The notes below the pieces were generated by a model. It was not told the origin of the DNA. It worked only from the letters and a program-made list of their open reading frames with translations, and did no database searches. DNA of 64,000 nt from Artemia franciscana (Eukaryota; Arthropoda; Branchiopoda; Anostraca; Artemiidae): the NCBI RefSeq assembly GCF_032884065.1, contig NC_088873.1, forward strand, positions 25,428,625 through 25,492,624, in the 5' to 3' direction. The translations under genes and the position numbers were made by a program. Shown here piece after piece: positions 1 to 60,780 of this stretch (within the stretch, counting starts at the first letter, position 1; every line of letters starts with the position of its first letter).

Positions 1-1340
1 TCACTACAACAAAAATCTAACATCAACCTTAATTTTGGTTTAAGTCAGCACATAATCCATAATTCTGATAATTTAGCTAGGATTTCAAGCCCCAATAGGG
101 TCTTTCTTTTCAAATTTGAGGCACAATCTTGCCAGTTCTTTAAAAACTTACAATTCAGGATTTAGAGATGACATGTGCCTCAAAAGAGTTTCCTTGAGCC
201 TTATGTGTGCTGGAGATCTATTCCTAAATACCTCATTTTTATAACCCCATGTTTTACAAGTCCACCAAAAGTTTGTGCCCTTTCAGAGACCTCCAGCACC
301 ACCTGGAGACCTCCAGCTTTCCTTACTTTCCAGCTTTACCCCCCCCCCCCCACATATACTGCTGGAATATAACCACAGGCTATAAATCAAATATTTTTTA
401 ACCAAGTACCTTTGGATAGTTTTAGAAGTTCTACTAGATTTTTGAGATTGTTTCTGTTTATCTACTTTCCCACTGTACCCTCCACCCCCCATATACTGCC
501 AGAATATAACCACAGGCTATAAATCCAATATTTCTGGTTATGTTATGTTTATTTTTTCAAACTGGTGTTAGGCCTAGCCTAGGCTATGATTTGATATTCA
601 TGAGAAATAAATACAAAAAAGGTGGCATCCTATTTTATCCCTATTCTAAAACAAACAACACAATAACAAAATTTGAGCTTCACTATATCCAGAAATTTTC
701 TATGCATGATTATCAAAATTCCTTCTAGCTAAATTGCATCCTAGTAACCACCACTCTTGTTTCCTCTCCAATACCTAGGCATAATCATAGACTATATTCA
801 AAAGTATGCTTTTTTTAGGTTAAAAGACCTTCCCAGGTCATAATTTGAACACTGAATTCATTCCTAAAAGTTTCATTCACCTATCCCAACTATTTTCCAA
901 GATAGCTAAAAGACCCCTATCCTGTATATTGCAAAATAAAGTAAGTGTTTTTTAATCATTGTAACTAGTTTAGAAGGGTACCCTTCCATTTTTTTCAATA
1001 TATGTATTGCAATTGATTTTGTCATTTTTTGCCATTCAGTAGACAATTGCAATTATTGAACTACATTCAAAAGTGCTTATTGAAACACATAAAGCTTAAT
1101 TATTTTCTAATTTTACTTACTTAAAATAATTGTAAGTAATAATTTAATCTTATTATAATAAATAATTATCTAATTAAATTAATAATTATATCTTAATAAT
1201 TTAATGAATCTTATTAATTTTATTACTAAAAATTAATTTTAATTATTTAATTTAAATAAATTAAATAATTCTAATTCTACTATCTACTTAAAATAAGTGA
1301 ATAGGCCTATGTAAATATTTATCAATCTCAGACCATCAGG
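1..1340. other. Downstream intergenic DNA; short tandem duplication at 300-535
   Basis: No coding signal. About 330-400 and 468-535 are two diverged copies of one ~138-bp unit, each with a C-run followed by 'ATATACTG' and 'AATATAACCACAGGCTATAAAT'-like text. 1120-1300 is almost pure A/T. Confidence 0.6.
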
Positions 1341-1365
1341 AGAAGAGCTGGGGGTAAAACTGGTG

Positions 1366-1852
1366 CAATATAATAATTGCTTCTACAGCAAATTCAGACT
1401 TAAGCACTTTTTGACCTGTTAAAAATGACCTATATATGGGGTCATTACAAATTTTTAATAGTTTAGAAACAAATTTGGGCTATATATTTGTACATCAGGG
1501 GGTGGGGGTAAAGCATAGTATATATTAAATACATAAAGTAACCATTGCTGTATTTTTTTTTATGTGTTTGTGCTGTTGCACTGGTGATTTCTGTTCTCAT
1601 TAAAATTTGATGTGCACAAACACATTAAAAAAAAAAAAAAACAGCCATGGTTAGTTTACATATTTAATATATACTATGCTTTACCCCCACCCCCCTGATT
1701 TGCAAATATATAGCCCAAATTTGTTTCTAAACTATTACAGATTTGTAATGACCCCATACATAGGTCATTTTTAAGAGGGCAAAATGTGCTTTAAGAGGTC
1801 AAAAAGTACTTAAATCTGAATTTGCGGTAGGCTAGAAGCGATTATTATATTT
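1366..1852. mobile_element. Foldback (long inverted-repeat) element
   Basis: Two arms, 1366-1573 and 1613-1852, are inverted copies of each other around a ~39-nt loop. They share in order AATATAATAAT, the GACCTAT block, GTTTAGAAACAAATTTGGGC, a G/C run, AAGCATAGTATATATTAAAT and TGTGTTTGTGC. Arms differ by small indels and point changes, so the structure is old or diverged, not an assembly echo. There is no coding capacity. A short relative is at 10244-10393. It looks like a foldback or MITE-type element; the family is unknown to me. Confidence 0.75.
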
Positions 1853-3050
1853 GTAAAGAGCATAAAAAAGGCATCGAGTGGTATATTTACTTTGAAAGCC
1901 AGTAATACTATTTGCACCAGTTTTACTGAGTTGGGTGCATTGTAAGAAAAGCAACCAGAATATTTTGAAAGGATGTAAAATAAGGAACCTAATTGTACTA
2001 CTTTTCTTAGCATGTATCCTTTAGAATGAGTTTAGCTAAGCAAGTTTAAAAATTACACTTATTAAGCAAGCTATTCCAAATAAGCCTAGCTCTGTTGAAT
2101 GCAGGGCTAATCCTACCATGAGATTCTTGGCTACACAACAATAAACTAGCCTACATTTCCTCAAAATATACAGGTTACAGATATAATAGTTTTATACTTT
2201 TTTATGCTATAGGTCCCTCAGTCTCCTGCCAAAAATAAATCCTATGATGCCAACTATTGGGAGTTGAGCTGCCACTGCCACTTCAAATTCAAAGTTACCC
2301 TTAATTTATTACCGCTTCTTCTCTGAGAATTATAGATTATTCCAATGCTGCCATTATTAAAATACGCCAGACTCTTTGAAAAGCACACCGAAAATTCGCC
2401 ACAGCCTTTGAAAACCAATTTCGCCAATATAGTCAGTTCCTAAATTGCTAAAGTTGCAAGAATTGTCTTTTTCAAAAAAAAATTTCAGTGCTACAGTCAA
2501 AAAAAAAATTGTGTACCTGACGGCTTGCACCGGGAAATGCGCATGGCCTGCTAAGTGTAATTGGACTAGTTTTAGGTCACTTGTTTAGTTTTTTTATGCC
2601 CGGTTCTTTCAAACTTAAAGCCAATCTTTGAAACGGACATGGCAATAAAGCGGTCCTGGCTTATACCAAAATTCGTTTTGAAATTAAATCAAATTTTAGT
2701 TACGGGGGGCGTATTTTAAATGGAAAGAACTTCCCATGGAGTTATTTTCCGTGGTGTAGGGAAACATTTTCATAAAGGGGGAGCTGGATTTCTTGATTTT
2801 ATTTAAAAATGATCAGAAATTGAGTTAAAAGAATTCAACTGAAAATAAGGAGCAATATAAAAACTTAAAACGATTGAGGATGGGGAATCACCTGGCATGT
2901 ACGAAATAATTTCTGTCCGTTTTAAGTTTTGATATTCCTTCTTAATTTCAATTGAAACAACTCATTTTTTAAGTTTAATAATAAGCAGCTCAGTAACGCT
3001 GCCTAAGTAAAGAGCGATGTGGGCACAATGTATTATTTTTTTTTTTTTTT
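1853..3050. repeat. Non-coding DNA with inverted repeat at 2838-2957
   Basis: No gene seen. About 2838-2874 and 2920-2957 are inverted copies of the 'family B' terminal block (read as CGTTTTAAGTTTT..AT..TCCTTCTTA), related to sequence at 36577-36710, 47264-47400 and 56610-56710. 3031-3050 is a T run. Confidence 0.5.
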
Positions 3051-3059
3051 TTACCACGG

Positions 3060-3740
3060 TACTTTTATTGAAGGAGTTGTCGTAAAAACTTCAAAGAAGG
3101 CAAATTCGAATGAAAATTGAAAGGACTAGTTCCTTTTTTTGTTATTCAAGAGTGATTGGAGGGCAGCAAGCGCCTCCCCCAACGCCTTTCAATTCCCAGA
3201 ACACATATAATCTAAGACTTAGATAGCCATTTTGTTTGCGTAGTTGAAATGTCAGAAAATTACGTCTTTCGGAATGACGCCCCCCTCTTCAAAACCCACA
3301 GCACAAGGGTTGCACGTTTTGCCCCGATGGCATAGAAGGTGTTTATTAAAAGGGTGGTCGTTTAAACTCCTGACAGTGCTAATTGGAGTGAAAATCAGAT
3401 TTTCAAGTTCCTTTTTTATGAGTCAAAGTGATTGGAGGCAGCCGCCCCTCCACCTACGTCTTCTTTTCGATAAAAGCATCCAATAAAATATTTTAAATAG
3501 CCATTTGTTTAAAAATCGCCAAGATCGTATAATAAGTCTTTTGGGGTGGATATAATCCTCCGGAGTCTCGGGGTAAGGGTTGTAAATTTATGCCCCAGGG
3601 GCATGTCAGGTTTTTACGAAAGGAGTGGTCTGTGAACTTTAGAAGAGGCTCATTTAATTTGAAATATATAGTTATAGTTCCCTTTTAAGAGTCATGCATG
3701 GTGGAGAGCAACTAATCCCCCTCCCTGACATTTTCTTTTC
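3060..3740 (-). repeat. Family B repeat units (inverted orientation)
   Basis: Three diverged units of about 270 bp recur around 'AGTGATTGGAGG' (near 3150, 3425, 3690), each followed by a C-rich stretch and preceded by 'AGTTCCTTTTTT'. Reverse-complemented they match the array at 5235-6450. Short ORFs here are repeat by-products. Confidence 0.6.
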
Positions 3741-5230
3741 TCAAAACACATTCAATTGAAATTGTGATAATAGTAGGACTACTATTAAAACTATGCTTAT
3801 AGGCATGAAGGTGAAATTTTAAATAAATTTTGAGTGGAGAGGTGAACTGAATCACAAAATGTCGTTTGTATGCAGGTCGCAAATGGGTGTACCAGCAATT
3901 ATCTTAGGAACAGTTTGGTGTGTGAACTTAAACTAACAGGGCTTGTTGGCTTCTTGTTAACAGGGCTTCTACTCATACTACTACTACTGTTACTATTATT
4001 ACTACTTTTATTGCTACTACTGCCATTAAAGCTTAGGCAACTACAATAAATTATACTGCTAATACTACTTCTACTTATATTAAAGGTCCGTCCAGGGCCT
4101 GCGGCAGCATAGTATCTATTAAATTTCGTTTTACTTCTACTTATATTAAAGCTAAGGATATTAAGGTGAAAATTTTGGGATGTATAGTAACTAAATGAAA
4201 CTAAATCGAAACACACTCTGTCCACACAGGCTGATTGATTGATAAAATAGTATCTATGAAATTTCGTTTTAATCTCCATCTGCTAGCTAAATTGAATAAG
4301 TCATAACGCTTCCAATTTTTCTTGTACATTGTATCTTTTTGGCGTACCTTCTCGGCAATGGAAATAAAACAACTCCAGCAAAGTTATTACCGATTACTAA
4401 ATATCTCTTTCGCCTCTGACCCTGGGCAAGTATTTCTTGGGCCAATAGCAGATACGGCATTACAGACCCTAATGCTGTTATCGACAGATGCATTGAAGCT
4501 TATATTAAAGTAATCAGTGGACACCCATGGTGTTACCTTTTAAAACAGTAAACGTATCGCTTTTTTCTGTACGTGTAATTATTGTGTTTACTATGTGTAT
4601 TATGGTTGTGTAATTTTTTGAGTGATAATTGTGCTTCTGTGCTTATTTTGTGAATTTTGATTTTATTTTTCAATTTCTGTCTTTCTCTTTTCGTTGTTTC
4701 TTCTCCTACACTCCGTTTGTTATTGTGTTTACAACGGGTCATAAAAAAATTTAATTCAACTATTCTCTGGAAGTTTCTGTTTCATACGATTAGCTGTTCT
4801 TACGACATTGCTGATACGTCTTTTTCACAATCTGTATGTACTAGTGCGTTTTGATTCAGTTTAACGTTCCCCTCAAAATTTCTTCACATTTTCGCTTCAC
4901 TACCCTCAGCCTTGATGGTATTTGCTGCAAAAGCAATAATTGTAGTGGTAGCAGCAGTGGTAGTTTTAGTAGTAATAGCAGTAGTAGTGGTATTATTGTG
5001 CAAATAATTCCATTTTGGTCAATTGATTATCCCCCTTACCATTTCTTGAAAGTCCTAAATTAATACACTCAATCATTCCCGAGTTACACCCTTTCGTCAG
5101 CCCATACATACATAAGACGTTTTGAGTTAGTTCAACACTCCACGCAATATTCTCTGCAATGATGGCCTGAATACCCTTTGTCTTTTTGGATACTATATTT
5201 CAAACATGCTGACTTTTCTCAATAGGAAAT
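3741..5230. other. Intergenic; imperfect ACT/AGT triplet tracts
   Basis: No recognisable gene. 3970-4030 is rich in imperfect (CTA/ACT)n and 4935-5000 in (AGT/GTA)n. Several ORFs of 60-126 codons overlap on both strands here; they are Ser/Asn-rich products of the triplets and lack any family motif. Confidence 0.5.
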
Positions 5231-5234
5231 TCTA

Positions 5235-6450
5235 TGAATAAACAAGGGGCGAATTGCATAACTCAGAGCCCAAAGGCTGTGGGGGTGGATAACCCAAAAG
5301 ACAAAATTTGCTGAGCCTTCCAACTACGCTGAACACAATAGCTATCTCAAAATTTTGATTGGAATGTCTGGAAAACTGATTGGCAAGGGAAGGATGGGGA
5401 TGGTTGCCCTCCAATCACTTTTGACCCTTAAAAAAGGAACTAGAACTTAAAATTTCCAATCAAATGAAACCTCTCCAAAGTTTATACGATCAATCCCTCC
5501 ACAAAAACTCTCCAATATGTAAATATTATGCAACTTGCACAAGTCACAGAACTTGCTCCAGCGGCTGTGAGGATTTGTCAACCCCCGAGTTATAATTATT
5601 TGATTTTCGGACTAATTTGAATGAAATGGCTGTCTACCAAAAATTTTGGCCAAATTCACACGGTGAAATAGGGGGGGGGGGGGGGGAGGGGGCGGGGGAT
5701 TGGATATCCTCCGATCACTTTTGACTCGTAAAACGGGCACTAGAACTTTCGATTCATAGTCGAATGAGCCCCTTCCCAAGTTTACACGACCACTCCTTCC
5801 ATAAAAACCTTATAGGCTTACAATGGGCAACTTGCATAGCTTACAGCCATGACCCTGGTGGAGGTGAGTGGGTTTTGCCAACCCAGAACGCATGGTTATT
5901 TGACCTTTGGACTATTTTGAACCAAATTACTATATCAAAATTTCGATTGGCTGCATTTTGGGAAAAGAGGGCGTGGGGAGCCAAGTTGTCCTCCGATTAC
6001 TTTTGAATCTTATAAGGGTGGTATAATTTTAATTTCCAATCAGGTGAATCTCTTCCGAAGCTCAAACAACCACCATTCCATGAAAACCTTGTATGCCCCC
6101 GAGGCATAACCTAAAACCCTTCCCCCAAGGTTCTGTGAGTGGGGAGGAGTCTCAACCCCGAAGGCCTTGCTATATGATGTTAGGAGTATTTTAAACAAAA
6201 TGGTTGTCTAAAACTTTCGGTCGGACGTTTTTAGGGAGAAGATTGCATGAGAGGGGGCTAGTTACCCTCCAATACTTTTTACTCTTAAAAAGGGCAGTAG
6301 ATCTTTTAATTTTCAATCGAATTAACCCCTCCGAAGTTTGTACGAACACCCGTTTCATAAAAACCTTACATACCCCCGGTATATAGCTTATAACCCTTGT
6401 CACTGGGCTCTGGGGGGTTTTGTCAGCCCTGGGGGCATAGGATAATTTCA
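5235..6450 (+). repeat. Family B tandem array (~4 units of ~290 bp)
   Basis: Units repeat the order: 'AAATTTTGATTGG' core, a G-rich run, 'CCTCCAATCACTTTTGAC', 'GGCACTAGAACTTT', 'CCAATCAAATGA', 'CCTTCCATAAAAACCTT', 'GGCTGTGAG'. Phase marks fall near 5350, 5640, 5940 and 6210. Units are clearly diverged. Related single units: 14560-14945 and 47420-48245. Confidence 0.7.
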
Positions 6451-6659
6451 CGGCAAAATCCGCCGTGATAGAACAATTTTGCCTTACTGGAGAACATTTT
6501 CTCGTTAGTCGACAATAAGAAACTGCTCGATATAGTGCCATCACATGTGCTCCACTTTGTAGCTGCAAAAAAAGCCCAGAAAGAGGGGACGTCCCTAAGG
6601 TGGACTTGCTATAATAAAAATTAGGCATAGTAACTCCGAACTGTTTATCAAATCTGATC

Positions 6660-7930
6660 ATTCCTTGCAATGAGAGTGGGTGATACTGTTATTGCGAATG
6701 TACAGGCCTACCTACCAAAAGACTAGAGTAACGATAGCTCTGAATCGAAGTGTGCTTGAGCATGTAGAAAATTGGGTAAATGTTTCAATAAATTTACCTC
6801 CATTGGGTTCTGTTTGGGGGACTTTAACTGCGACTTGTTGAAAAGTGATAATCCACGTACAGCTCTGCTTCTTACCCTGATTCCAAATGAAAGTGCTTCT
6901 CTACCCAAATATGCTCCTTTTACCTATATACACACCTTGGGATAAGTATCTAACCTTGATCATGTGCTTGTTTCCGGGTAGTATTGCCAGTCATGCAGTA
7001 AGTGCAACCATACTTAATGATTTTGTAGTATCTGATCATTTGCCTTTGTCTTTTAGTGCTGCGGCTCCATTTAACCGTGCACGGGTAGTCCAAGAATTTA
7101 AGTAGCGTTCTATTATGGAATGGAATAAGGTTGATGTACTCTAGTTCCAATAAGGTATTCATAATCTTCTCCCAAAAATAGGGATACCATTTGAGCTATT
7201 CCAGAATTTAGTTCCGTCTCCAATTGATGAAACTTGTCTTAAATTGAATATTTATCTGTCACTTATTTCACAAGCCTTATTACAAGCAGAAAAACAGTTT
7301 GTCCCTCGCACTGAAGTACGGGTTGGAATTATTGAGAATTATAATAAGGCCAAATTTACGCTAAGTATCTGGATAGGCTGTGGTTGTCCCAAAACTGATG
7401 TTGTAAATCCGCTCTGTTTGTCCACAAAACGCCGTTTCTCAAAAGATCTGGAGAAACATAAAGCTAATAATAGTTTCAATTTTTCTGAAAAGATTATTAT
7501 TAACCCAGAACTTTTGTGAAAAAAATTTAACAAATTAACAAAAAAACTCAATGGGTCATCTCACATCCCTCTAGAATTATGGTAACAACACTTCTCGAGA
7601 GAGCTGTAAAAGCCTGACCCAGTAACAGAAAGTCCTTTCAAAGTCACACTTGAACAGATACTTTCGAAAGAGGTCAGATCAATGTTCACCGCATCTGTCG
7701 TTTATAATATAAACCGCAAAATCAAGAAGCCTCACTCAAGAGATATAGATCCCGTTTGCGCTAAACACATACATGCAGCCCCTTCATTTCTTTCCTACCT
7801 TGCTCTACTTCTCCAATGGTGTTCACAAAAGAAATAGCTCCTTTCTTCGTTTTCAACTGGCCGTCTTACTCCTTCATGCACTGACAAAAAATACGTGTCG
7901 CGTGTTTTAATTTTGGTTGCCACCAAGGTG
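6660..7930 (+). pseudogene. Decayed LINE: endonuclease to start of reverse transcriptase
   Basis: Three-frame reading on the plus strand gives pieces of one non-LTR ORF2. First comes an EEP endonuclease with LGDFNCDLL near 6816-6840, then SNLDHVLVSG near 6950-6980, then a VVSDHLPLSF catalytic His block near 7030-7060. A charged linker follows (to ~7640), and the entry of an RT domain (SFLSYLALLLQWC, then GRLTP) near 7780-7880. Several frameshifts and stops separate them. The RT itself is missing after ~7930. Clade not resolvable by eye. Confidence 0.7.
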
Positions 7931-8904
7931 AGTGATCACTTCACACTTCTTCAACGGAGTATTCGATGAAAATAATATCTTATAATATTATTCATGATGT
8001 TTCTATTAAAATATAATCACCATGAAAACTAATAATGGTAAGAGGGAAGTATACATTGTGATAATTCAGTATCAGAGACTCTTAAAATAAAAATGTTGAA
8101 TTGCAAGAAGTAGGGGTGCATCCTTTCAAGCATACAATGATTTAAGAACGATTATGAACAAAAGAGATTTCGTTGTCATGCCACCTTTCCTCCTTCTATT
8201 CTAAGCTAGACTACATAATTTATTCTTATTATAGACGAGAACAAAGCACATTCGAAACATTGAATGTATTGCAATCTTCAGCATAACAACAAAACAATCG
8301 ACTAGCAAAAAAGTACAAAAGACAATCACCAAACTTATGATATACCCGAAGGAAGTATTTACAATGGGGACCATGTATTTTGTTGAAACAAATCATTTTT
8401 TTTCTCGTGCATAATTTTTACACTGAATCCAAACAGGTAATTACAATTCTCTAATCACCAATAATTTTTGCGAATAGCTTTTAGGGGCATTTTTTTTTAA
8501 TGGAAAAAAAGCGTTTTGGATTTTAAAGTTTCCTAATGATGGTCTTAATGTATAATTCAAGACTGTACTTGGAGTTTTTCTAGGGTCTTAGTTTTGATAA
8601 TTATTTTTAAGTTTTTTTATAGCTGAAGTTTTGCTATTTGCCAAAAAACAAAATAAATAATTATTGCAAAGACTAAGAACGTTAGAAAATGAACTGGATA
8701 ATGGATAAACTTAATGTAACAATAAAACACTCTTGTTCTTCAAATCCAAAACATCAAAGTTTCAAAAACAAAATTATTAAGCAAAAATTAACGGAGATAA
8801 AAGAAAGTCTAATCAAATTCCAACTCAAGGTAAAAAAGGTCTTCAAAAGCCCTTAATTTTAGTTATCGAAAAAAAAAAAAATCCAATGAAAACAACTACA
8901 GCAA
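7931..8904. other. AT-rich DNA, probably FKBP8 3'UTR in part
   Basis: No repeat or coding match seen. On the minus strand 8904-8225 directly follows the FKBP8 stop and precedes the candidate AATAAA, so much of it may be 3'UTR. Confidence 0.35.
8219..8224 (-). terminator. FKBP8: Candidate FKBP8 polyadenylation signal
   Basis: AATAAA on the minus strand about 680 nt after the stop codon, the first exact hexamer I found downstream. The intervening 3'UTR candidate is AT-rich with no coding. Position only; no transcript evidence. Confidence 0.3.
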
Positions 8905-58056
<49,152 letters not shown>

Positions 58057-58075
58057 AACTTAAAAGAAAAGAATT
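58057..58075 (-). promoter_or_regulatory. FKBP8: Splice acceptor immediately before the FKBP8 ATG
   Basis: On the minus strand the pyrimidine-rich ttcttttcttttaag ends at 58059, leaving only two bases before ATG 58056. It reads as a good 3' splice site, so transcription probably starts at an unseen exon further upstream (higher coordinates). Confidence 0.5.
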
Positions 58076-59214
58076 TTGTTATAGCAGTTACATACGTTTC
58101 ACAAAACAAAATGCATGGGTAACTGTATTAAATATACTAGATGAAAAGCCGGGAGAACAAAACAAGATTCAAACAAGCAAGATGTTCAGCCAGTGCAGCA
58201 ATACAGCAAAATAAGAAACACATATTTCAGCAAGGGTCTCCATCAAGATATTGTTGGTGATAATAATAGAAACAGCTAACCACCCAAAAGAAGTCAATAA
58301 ATAAAGGCACATAAAACTTAGAACAAGAAAAAACAGAGGAAAAACAAGGTATTTTATAAATTGAAAGCCAAATGGTGACTGAAAAAAAAAACAAAACAAA
58401 AAAACATTTATATGAACATAACCATTCAAAGACTTGATTGGGTATGGATTCTATTCGCTTCTTTGGACATGGCTAGTCTATGACTCCGTTTTGACTCAGT
58501 TATCCTATTTTATCAGCTCTGTTAATTTAATTAAAGAGACACATGTTCATGCCCCCCTCAAAAAAAAAATATTTTAAATATTCAGAACCTAACTGGATGT
58601 AAAAGACACAAAATCATTAACCTGTTCTATCTCCTCATCCCCCTTAACTTAAGAAACTCCCCCGTACTTAAAAAAAACAAACATCATAACCACTCAATAA
58701 AGAATTCAGCCAGAATGGATTAAATCCATGTGCAGAGAAACAGCGTCCTTTCAGTTCACCACAACTTTCAGCACAATAAGAGACACCTCACCCCCCTAAT
58801 AGGCCCCATGGCCTGAGTAATAGGAAAGAAAATTAAAAAAAAATCAAACAACTACTGAAATTGTAGTCAAAAACTGCTTTTTAACTATTGAGATTAGTAT
58901 GATAATTAACAGAAAGCATAAAGCATAGAATCATTATAGAAAAAATAAAACCTTGGAAAATCACCAAGTCTTCAAAACTTTTAGTTACCAGGTACCATAA
59001 CTAACCAAATCAAGGAGTTTTCAAGAAGATTTGCTGGTGCTTTGCTTCTCAAAAATGTCGCAGTAGACATACAGTCCCTATTAACATGCCTAATAGTCAA
59101 CCAGTTGCAGAACCTGAGCTGAAAGTTAAAATTTTCAACCAAGAATTCACATATGTTTTTCCCCTAGTTCTAGTACCGTTTCCCCCTCTCTTCCCATATA
59201 TGATTTATTGAGAT
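58076..59214. other. DNA upstream of FKBP8 coding region
   Basis: AT-rich, no CpG-rich patch and no clear core promoter. A 5'UTR exon should lie here or beyond, but I cannot place it. Confidence 0.4.
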
Positions 59215-60780
59215 GGGAACAATTTTAATTACTGATACAATAGTTTTAAAGTCACTTAAAACTAATAAGTCTACTGGTCCTGACTATGTTCATCCTCATA
59301 TCATGCATGAATGTCAAACAGTCTTGTCTCAACCACTTTCCTTACTATTTAGCTTATCATTGGGTCTTACAAACTACCATTAGACTGGAACACTGCCCAT
59401 ATTATTCCAATACTTAAGAAAGGTAGAAAGGAATTGCTCAAAATAATTTACCTGTAAGCACATGATCAGTGGTTGTCAAGGTTCTTAAAAAAATAAGTGA
59501 ATTCTGCAGTTATCTGGCACCTTAAAGCAAGTAATCTCTAGCAGAGCTTTTGTACTGGAAGATCTGTTGATTCCAATCTCCTTGAATCATATGGTCACTT
59601 CACTAAGTTACTTGATACTGAGGTACCTGCTGACCTGATCCTGCGTGACTTCTACAGCTTTGGACAAAATTTCTCACAAGTACCTTGCAATCAAGCTATG
59701 TGCAGACAAGCTCAAAGAGAATTACCTGCTCTGGATCCTTGCTTCTCTTCACCAGTGATTTTAGTGTTTCGGCTGATTGATGGCACTAGTAGCCGTATTC
59801 TTTCTTCTAAAGAAGTTTTGAGTGGTGTTCCGTAGGGTCCTACACAATTTAACATCTTTATTAATGATGCTCCTTCTACTATCAGCAGGAAATAACACTA
59901 AGCTGATGACTCGAAGCTTCTCAGACCAAGATTGTCTTGTGAAGATCATACCCTTCAACAAGATGATCTTGAACTACATGGTCAATGTGCTGAGGCCTAA
60001 GTTCTTGAATTCAGTGTTGGCAAGAGTCATATTATTCACTTCAACAAAAAAAATCTTGTTCCTCTTGTTTTCTCTCATAGCAAACAATCTCCTCTGTAAA
60101 TGATGAGCAAGATCTTGGAGTCACCATTGATAACAAATTAAAATTCAGTACTGATACTAAGAAGTCTGCAACTGATGCTAGTTCAAATCTGGGACAGGTC
60201 AAGCATACCCTTTCCACTTGCTCCCCCAAAATCATTAGTCTGTAAAGACAACTAGTTCGACCCAAGCTCATTTGAATGTATCTAGCCTCCACATATTTTA
60301 CAAAAGATATAGAAGTTTTGGAAGACGTGAAGAGATGTGCCACCAAAATAATATCTTGATTCATGAACTTCCTTACCCTGTAAGACTATTTCTATACATA
60401 ATATAGAATATTCTATACAGAAGAAATAGAGATTATTCTATTATAACCTACAAGTTAATGAAGGCCAACACGCTCCCAACATTATTTCCTATTGTTGGTC
60501 CTAATTTAAGAACCACAGGTCATTGGTTGAAACTTGTTAAGACAGTCTGCCCTAACCAGAGTCTACACTCAATTCTTTCCTCAAGAACTGTCAACGATTG
60601 GAATAAACTCTATGAAGACACAGTTCCTGCTGAAACCATTCAAATTTTCAAATGAAGGCTGGATGCTGATTGGTCCTCAAGGGAGTGTAATCTCGACTGG
60701 GAAGCTATTGATCATCCAACTGCACCTGGTCACTAAACAACGAAGAAAACATCTTCAATCTTCAGCTCTAGAGCTTAATA
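59215..60780 (+). pseudogene. Decayed CR1/Jockey-type LINE, reverse transcriptase half
   Basis: Reading across frames: SLKTNKSTGPDYVHPHIMHE near 59255-59320, PLDWNTAHIIPILKKGRK near 59380-59435, GRSVDSNLLESYGHFTKLLD near 59560-59620, SGVP.GPTQFNIFIND near 59820-59865, ADDSKLL near 59905, and the C-terminal TGHWLKLVKTVCPNQSLHSI and RTVNDWNKLYEDTVPAETIQ near 60510-60650. These are ordered RT motifs of CR1/L2/Jockey-like ORF2. Many stops and frameshifts; no endonuclease upstream. Confidence 0.75.

Noticed and set aside
3899..4279. 126-codon Ser/Asn-rich minus-strand ORF
   Set aside because: Product of imperfect ACT triplets; no domain, splice context or family motif.
4935..5000. AGT-rich stretch as another RTE tail
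   Set aside because: No LINE coding adjoins it; a plain imperfect triplet repeat is sufficient.
6191..6670. 159-codon minus-strand ORF
   Set aside because: Spans family B repeat and LINE-flanking sequence in antisense; no recognisable domain.
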